Positions 60,924-64,000 of a DNA stretch of 64,000 nucleotides are shown here, piece by piece. The first letter of the stretch is position 1. Each line of letters starts with the position of its first letter. The position numbers and the translations under genes are program-made. This DNA comes from Herbaspirillum sp. WKF16. Lineage in GTDB: Bacteria > Pseudomonadota > Gammaproteobacteria > Burkholderiales > Burkholderiaceae_D. The notes under the pieces were generated by a model. It made no database searches. It saw only the letters and a list, made by a program, of their open reading frames with translations, and had not been told where the DNA came from. The stretch is taken from assembly GCF_028993615.1 (NCBI RefSeq), contig NZ_CP118632.1, positions 310,001 through 374,000 on the forward strand, read 5' to 3'.

Positions 60924-61502
60924 CTACTTCTTCCGCGCCGACCACTGCTCCAGCGCGTGCATGGTGTTCTCCACATGCTTCTCGGGGTTCATGTCGGTGT
61001 ACTCGTAGATCACCGTGTGGTCGGGCGCGATCACATACGAGGTGCGGCTGGCGCGTTCCGCGTTCTTGTTCAGGACGGCGTCGAAGGACTTCATGATCTT
61101 CTGGTCGCCGTCGGCCGCCACTGCGAACTTGCTGCGGCACTCGCTGACCGAGAACTTGTTGAGCGTCTCGATGCTGTCGGCCGAGACGCCGATGACGGTT
61201 GCGCCCAGCGCCTTGTAGCGGTCGGTCGCCTCGGCGAACAGGTGGGCCTCGATGGTGCAGCCGGTGGTGAAGGCGGCCGGGAAGAAATACAGCACCACCG
61301 GGCCCTTCTTGAGCGCGGCATTGAGCGAGAAGGTGGAGACCTGGCCGCCCAGCGACGACGGCGCCGAAAACTCGGGCGCCTTGTCTCCGGGTTTGAGCGC
61401 CGCCATGGCTGGCTGCGCCAGCAAGGCCGCACTTGCCAGCAGCGCGATACCGAGGCTGCGGCGCAAACCGCGCGCGACGGGTTGGGACAAGGTGGTCTGC
61501 AT
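60924..61502 (-). CDS. Secreted (periplasmic) peroxiredoxin, AhpC/TSA-Bcp type
   Basis: A 192-residue thiol peroxidase with an N-terminal Sec signal (LGIALLASAALLAQPAMA, cut near residue 34). The domain has KPGDKAPEFSAPS, a peroxidatic site FFPAAFTTGCTIEAH near residue 80, and a further Cys in VSECRSKFAVAAD. It probably detoxifies peroxides in the periplasm; the electron donor is not known. Start ATG at 61502 chosen because it gives the signal peptide directly. Together with the Prx5-type protein at 18541 the window encodes one cytoplasmic and one exported peroxiredoxin. Confidence 0.88.
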   Translation of the reverse strand: MQTTLSQPVARGLRRSLGIALLASAALLAQPAMAALKPGDKAPEFSAPSSLGGQVSTFSLNAALKKGPVVLYFFPAAFTTGCTIEAHLFAEATDRYKALGATVIGVSADSIETLNKFSVSECRSKFAVAADGDQKIMKSFDAVLNKNAERASRTSYVIAPDHTVIYEYTDMNPEKHVENTMHALEQWSARKK

Positions 61503-61560
61503 GGCGTCTCTCCTCATGGTGATCCTGCGATGGCAGCCGGGTCGCAAGCCTCGCGCCGGC

Positions 61561-62496
61561 TCAGGCGAAGCGGTAGCCGAAGGCCTTGCTGAAGCGCTCT
61601 TCGATCTCGGCGCGGGACGGCGCATGGTTCTGCGGGCCCTGCGAAGCGATCTTGATCGAGCCCATCAGGCTGGCCAGGCGACCGGTGGTTTCCCAGTCGT
61701 AGCCCTCGGTCAGGCCATACAACATGCCGGCGCGGAAGGCGTCGCCGCAGCCGGTCGGGTCCTCGATCTTCTCGGCGGGGACGCAGGGAATGTCGATCTT
61801 CTTGGCGCCGGTGTAGATCTCGGCGCCCAGCTCGCCGCGGGTGACGATCAGCGCCGACACGCGTTCGGCGATCTGCGCCAGCGTCAGGCCGGTGCGGGCG
61901 GTCAGCATCTCGGCTTCGTAGTCGTTCACCGCCACATAGGTCGCCAGGTCGATGAAATGCTTGAGATCGTCGCCGCCGAACATCGGCATGCCCTGGCCCG
62001 GATCGAAGATCAGCGGGATCTTCAGCTCGGCGGCCTGTTCGGCGTGCTGCAGCATGCCGTCGCGGCCGTCGGGCGCGACGATGGCGAACTTGACCGCGCC
62101 GGCGTCGGCTACCTTGTTCTCATGCGACCAGGTCATCGCGCCCGGGTGGAAGGCGGTGATCTGGTTGCTGTCGGCATCGGTGGTGATGAAGCACTGCGCA
62201 GTGAAGGACGAGTCGATCTGGCGCACGCAGCGGGTGGAAATTCCCAGCTGGGCGAAGCGCTCGATATAAGGCGCGCTGTCGATGCCGACGGTGGCCATGA
62301 CCACCGGCTCGCCGCCCAGGAGCTTCAGGTTGTAGCCGATATTGCCGGCGCAGCCACCGAACTCGCGGCGCATGGTCGGCACCAGGAAGGACACGTTGAC
62401 CTTGTGCAACTGGTCGGCCAGCAGCGCCTCGGCGAAGCGGCCCTCGTACTGCATGATGTTGTCGAAGGCGAGGGAACCGCAGATCAGTGAGCTCAT
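61561..62496 (-). CDS. PfkB-family carbohydrate/nucleoside kinase (adenosine kinase-like)
   Basis: A 311-residue ribokinase-fold enzyme. FGGCAGNIGYNLKLLGG near residue 46 is the PfkB signature 1 region, and EDPTGCGDAFRAGM near 245 is signature 2 with the catalytic Asp and anion hole. The wording of the N-terminus (SLICGSLAFDNIMQYEGRF) matches proteins usually annotated as adenosine or carbohydrate kinases beside prmA in beta-proteobacteria. Substrate not proven. Confidence 0.87.
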   Translation of the reverse strand: MSSLICGSLAFDNIMQYEGRFAEALLADQLHKVNVSFLVPTMRREFGGCAGNIGYNLKLLGGEPVVMATVGIDSAPYIERFAQLGISTRCVRQIDSSFTAQCFITTDADSNQITAFHPGAMTWSHENKVADAGAVKFAIVAPDGRDGMLQHAEQAAELKIPLIFDPGQGMPMFGGDDLKHFIDLATYVAVNDYEAEMLTARTGLTLAQIAERVSALIVTRGELGAEIYTGAKKIDIPCVPAEKIEDPTGCGDAFRAGMLYGLTEGYDWETTGRLASLMGSIKIASQGPQNHAPSRAEIEERFSKAFGYRFA

Positions 62497-62592
62497 GGGA
62501 ATGGAAGAAATGGTGGCGAAAGCCGCATTGTAGAAGAAAGCGGCGCGAAGTTCAGCACGGCCGCGCAGTAGCCGCGCCGGAAAGCGGTGAAA

Positions 62593-63762
62593 TCAGGGAT
62601 AGAACAGGTAAATGCGGTAGCCCGACACCAGCGCATCGCTCAGTTCGAAGGTCAGCTTGACCTGCTGTTCGCTCTCGCCGGCGATGCCCGCGTCCAGCAA
62701 CTGCGGGGTGGCCAGGTATTCGCGCGGACGGAAGACCCGCCGCACCACCGGTTTCTCGTCGTCGTTGTTGAGCGTGAGTTCGATGTGCGGCCAGGCCTGC
62801 GGCTCGCCGCTGCGGTTGCGCAGCACCAGCGCCAGGGCGTAGATGTTCTGGTTGGGCGGCACCACCTGCAGCTCGTTGGACTCCAGCGTCAACCGGTCGA
62901 TCTGGGCCGGCAGGCCCACCGTGCAATGGAAGGCGGCGCACATGCCGTTGAGCATGGGGCGCAGCGGCGGCGCGGCCACCGCCAGCTGGTTGCGCCAGTA
63001 ATAGATCGACTGCAGCAGCAGCACCGGCACCATCACGCCGGCGGCCACCATCATGACGATCTTCATCACGTGCCCGACGCGCTCCTTGCGTTCGGCATTC
63101 TTGACGAAGGCGGGCGCCTCGACCTCGGCTTCATCGTCCTCGCCTTCATCGCGAGCCCCGGCTTCGGCGTCGTCCTGCCCGGCGTCGGCGGCGATGGCCT
63201 CTTCGTAGGCCTTGAACGGATCATCGTCGGCGCGCGGGTGCGTTTCGGCTGCTTCGGCCGCTTCGGTCGCCTCGTCCTCGCGGTCGGCCGAGGAGCGGCG
63301 CAGCAGCGCGGCGCCGCCGATTTCCTCGTCGACGTCAGGCACGTCGGCCGCCATCGACTCCTCCGATGCCGCGTTCAGCGGCACATAGCCGGGGCTGGCG
63401 GGCGAACGGAAGACCTTGGGTTCGGGAGCGGCAGGGACGGGCGCGGCGAAAGCAGTTGCCGCCGGCGCCGATGGCCCGGCGGCAGGCGGTTCGCCTGCGG
63501 CGACTTGATTGACTTCGGAGATGGCGCCGGCCGCAGGCGGCACAGCGGAAGAAGAGGCAGCCTGCGGTCCGCCGAAGCGGGCCTTGCTGCCCGGGGCTGG
63601 TTGGTAGTGGCCGTCGCTGATGCTGGCCTCGACCAGGAACTCCTGGCCGTTGAACACCTGGCGGCAGCTACCGCAGCGGACCAGGCCGCCGCGCAGTTTG
63701 AGTTGGTCGCCGGCGACCCGGAAGATGGTGAAGCAATGCGGACATTGAGTCGCCAGCGCCAT
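62593..63762 (-). CDS. Zinc-ribbon/DUF3426 membrane protein
   Basis: A 389-residue three-part protein. Residues 1-40 form an MJ0042-type zinc ribbon (CPHCFTIF and CGSCRQVF). About 200 acidic, Ala/Glu/Pro-rich, low-complexity residues follow. Then come one membrane segment (IVMMVAAGVMVPVLLLQSIYYW near residue 235) and a C-terminal DUF3426 domain (NELQVVPPNQNIYALALVLRNRSG, PREYL). Function unknown; a cytoplasmic zinc ribbon linked to a periplasmic domain suggests a sensor. It lies 4 bases downstream of prmA, its usual neighbour. Confidence 0.88.
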   Translation of the reverse strand: MALATQCPHCFTIFRVAGDQLKLRGGLVRCGSCRQVFNGQEFLVEASISDGHYQPAPGSKARFGGPQAASSSAVPPAAGAISEVNQVAAGEPPAAGPSAPAATAFAAPVPAAPEPKVFRSPASPGYVPLNAASEESMAADVPDVDEEIGGAALLRRSSADREDEATEAAEAAETHPRADDDPFKAYEEAIAADAGQDDAEAGARDEGEDDEAEVEAPAFVKNAERKERVGHVMKIVMMVAAGVMVPVLLLQSIYYWRNQLAVAAPPLRPMLNGMCAAFHCTVGLPAQIDRLTLESNELQVVPPNQNIYALALVLRNRSGEPQAWPHIELTLNNDDEKPVVRRVFRPREYLATPQLLDAGIAGESEQQVKLTFELSDALVSGYRIYLFYP

Positions 63763-63766
63763 GCGC

Positions 63767-64000
63767 TTACTCCGGCAGACGGCCTGCCAGCGCCACCCAT
63801 CCTTCGTGCGCCGCCCAGACTGTCAGCGGGATGTAGGGCGCATAGGCGGCGATCACTTCCTCGGCCTGGCGGTCCAGCACGCCCGACAGCACCAGCGAGC
63901 CACCCGGGCGCACGCGTCCGGCCAGCATCGGCGCCATCAGTTGCAGCGGGCCGGCCAGGATATTGGCCACCACCACGTCGAAACGCTCGCCTTCCGGATG
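63767..64000 (-). CDS. prmA: Ribosomal protein L11 methyltransferase PrmA (C-terminal part)
   Basis: PrmA trimethylates ribosomal protein L11 with S-adenosylmethionine. Only the C-terminal 77 residues are in the window; the gene runs off the right edge. The conserved [16 protein letters not shown] motif, the SAM/substrate N-I-L segment of the family, is visible, followed by [17 protein letters not shown]. Its position upstream of the zinc-ribbon gene supports the call. Confidence 0.9.
   Translation of the reverse strand, partial: HPEGERFDVVVANILAGPLQLMAPMLAGRVRPGGSLVLSGVLDRQAEEVIAAYAPYIPLTVWAAHEGWVALAGRLPE

Overview
The window is a high-GC (roughly two thirds G+C) chromosomal segment of a betaproteobacterium. 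Gene order and protein sequences point to the Oxalobacteraceae, most likely Herbaspirillum or a close relative; this is an inference from the dcw - lpxC - dciA - M23 - secA - argJ - zapD - pil - rplU/rpmA/obgE - proB - rppH - proS - ffh - nrdAB order, not a database result. Almost everything is core genome. I see no insertion sequence, prophage or CRISPR array.

Layout. 1-18484: a complete division and cell-wall (dcw) cluster, mraZ-rsmH-ftsL-ftsI-murE-murF-mraY-murD-ftsW-murG-murC-ddl-ftsQ-ftsA-ftsZ. Most junctions are ATGA or TGATG overlaps. It starts at a clear promoter with four 10-bp-spaced MraZ-type repeats and ends at a strong terminator. 18541-24924: a peroxiredoxin, lpxC, convergent dciA-like gene, an M23 peptidase and secA. 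24952-29483: a DUF2272 lipoprotein, an SGNH hydrolase, argJ, a DUF815 ATPase and a MutT-type Nudix protein. 29517-38278 (minus strand): yacG, zapD, coaE, pilD, a frameshifted pilC, an N-terminally short pilB, a CNNM/CorC protein, a tannase-like lipoprotein and tRNA-Pro(CGG). 38296-46053: ispB divergent from rplU-rpmA-obgE-proB, then a CNP1-like protein, rppH and proS. 46071-49094 (minus): a small secreted protein, an H1-tail/SWIB protein and ffh. 49244-53985: an ABC transporter cassette, a CcsA-like membrane protein, a PP0621-like protein and ampD. 53986-60894: class Ia ribonucleotide reductase nrdA-nrdB behind a probable NrdR-controlled promoter, a long structured non-coding stretch, a histone-H1-like Ala/Lys/Pro repeat protein and a YggT protein. 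60924-64000 (minus): a periplasmic peroxiredoxin, a PfkB kinase, a zinc-ribbon/DUF3426 protein and the 3' part of prmA.

How it fits together. The dcw genes make lipid II (MurC-G, MraY, Ddl) and build the divisome (FtsL, I, W, Q, A, Z). ZapD in the pil block also acts on FtsZ, and AmpD recycles muropeptides. LpxC commits carbon to lipid A, while SecA and Ffh handle protein export and membrane targeting. The nrdAB operon supplies dNTPs.

The least ordinary points are: a MurD with a roughly 195-residue Ala/Glu-rich, TolA-like insertion in its central domain; two sharp internal composition changes (inside rsmH and inside nrdB) that look like recombinant patches; a paired operator overlapping the nrdA promoter; a 112-bp nested inverted repeat after argJ; a damaged-looking pilBC pair; and two lysine/alanine-rich DNA-binding-type proteins, one carrying a SWIB domain.
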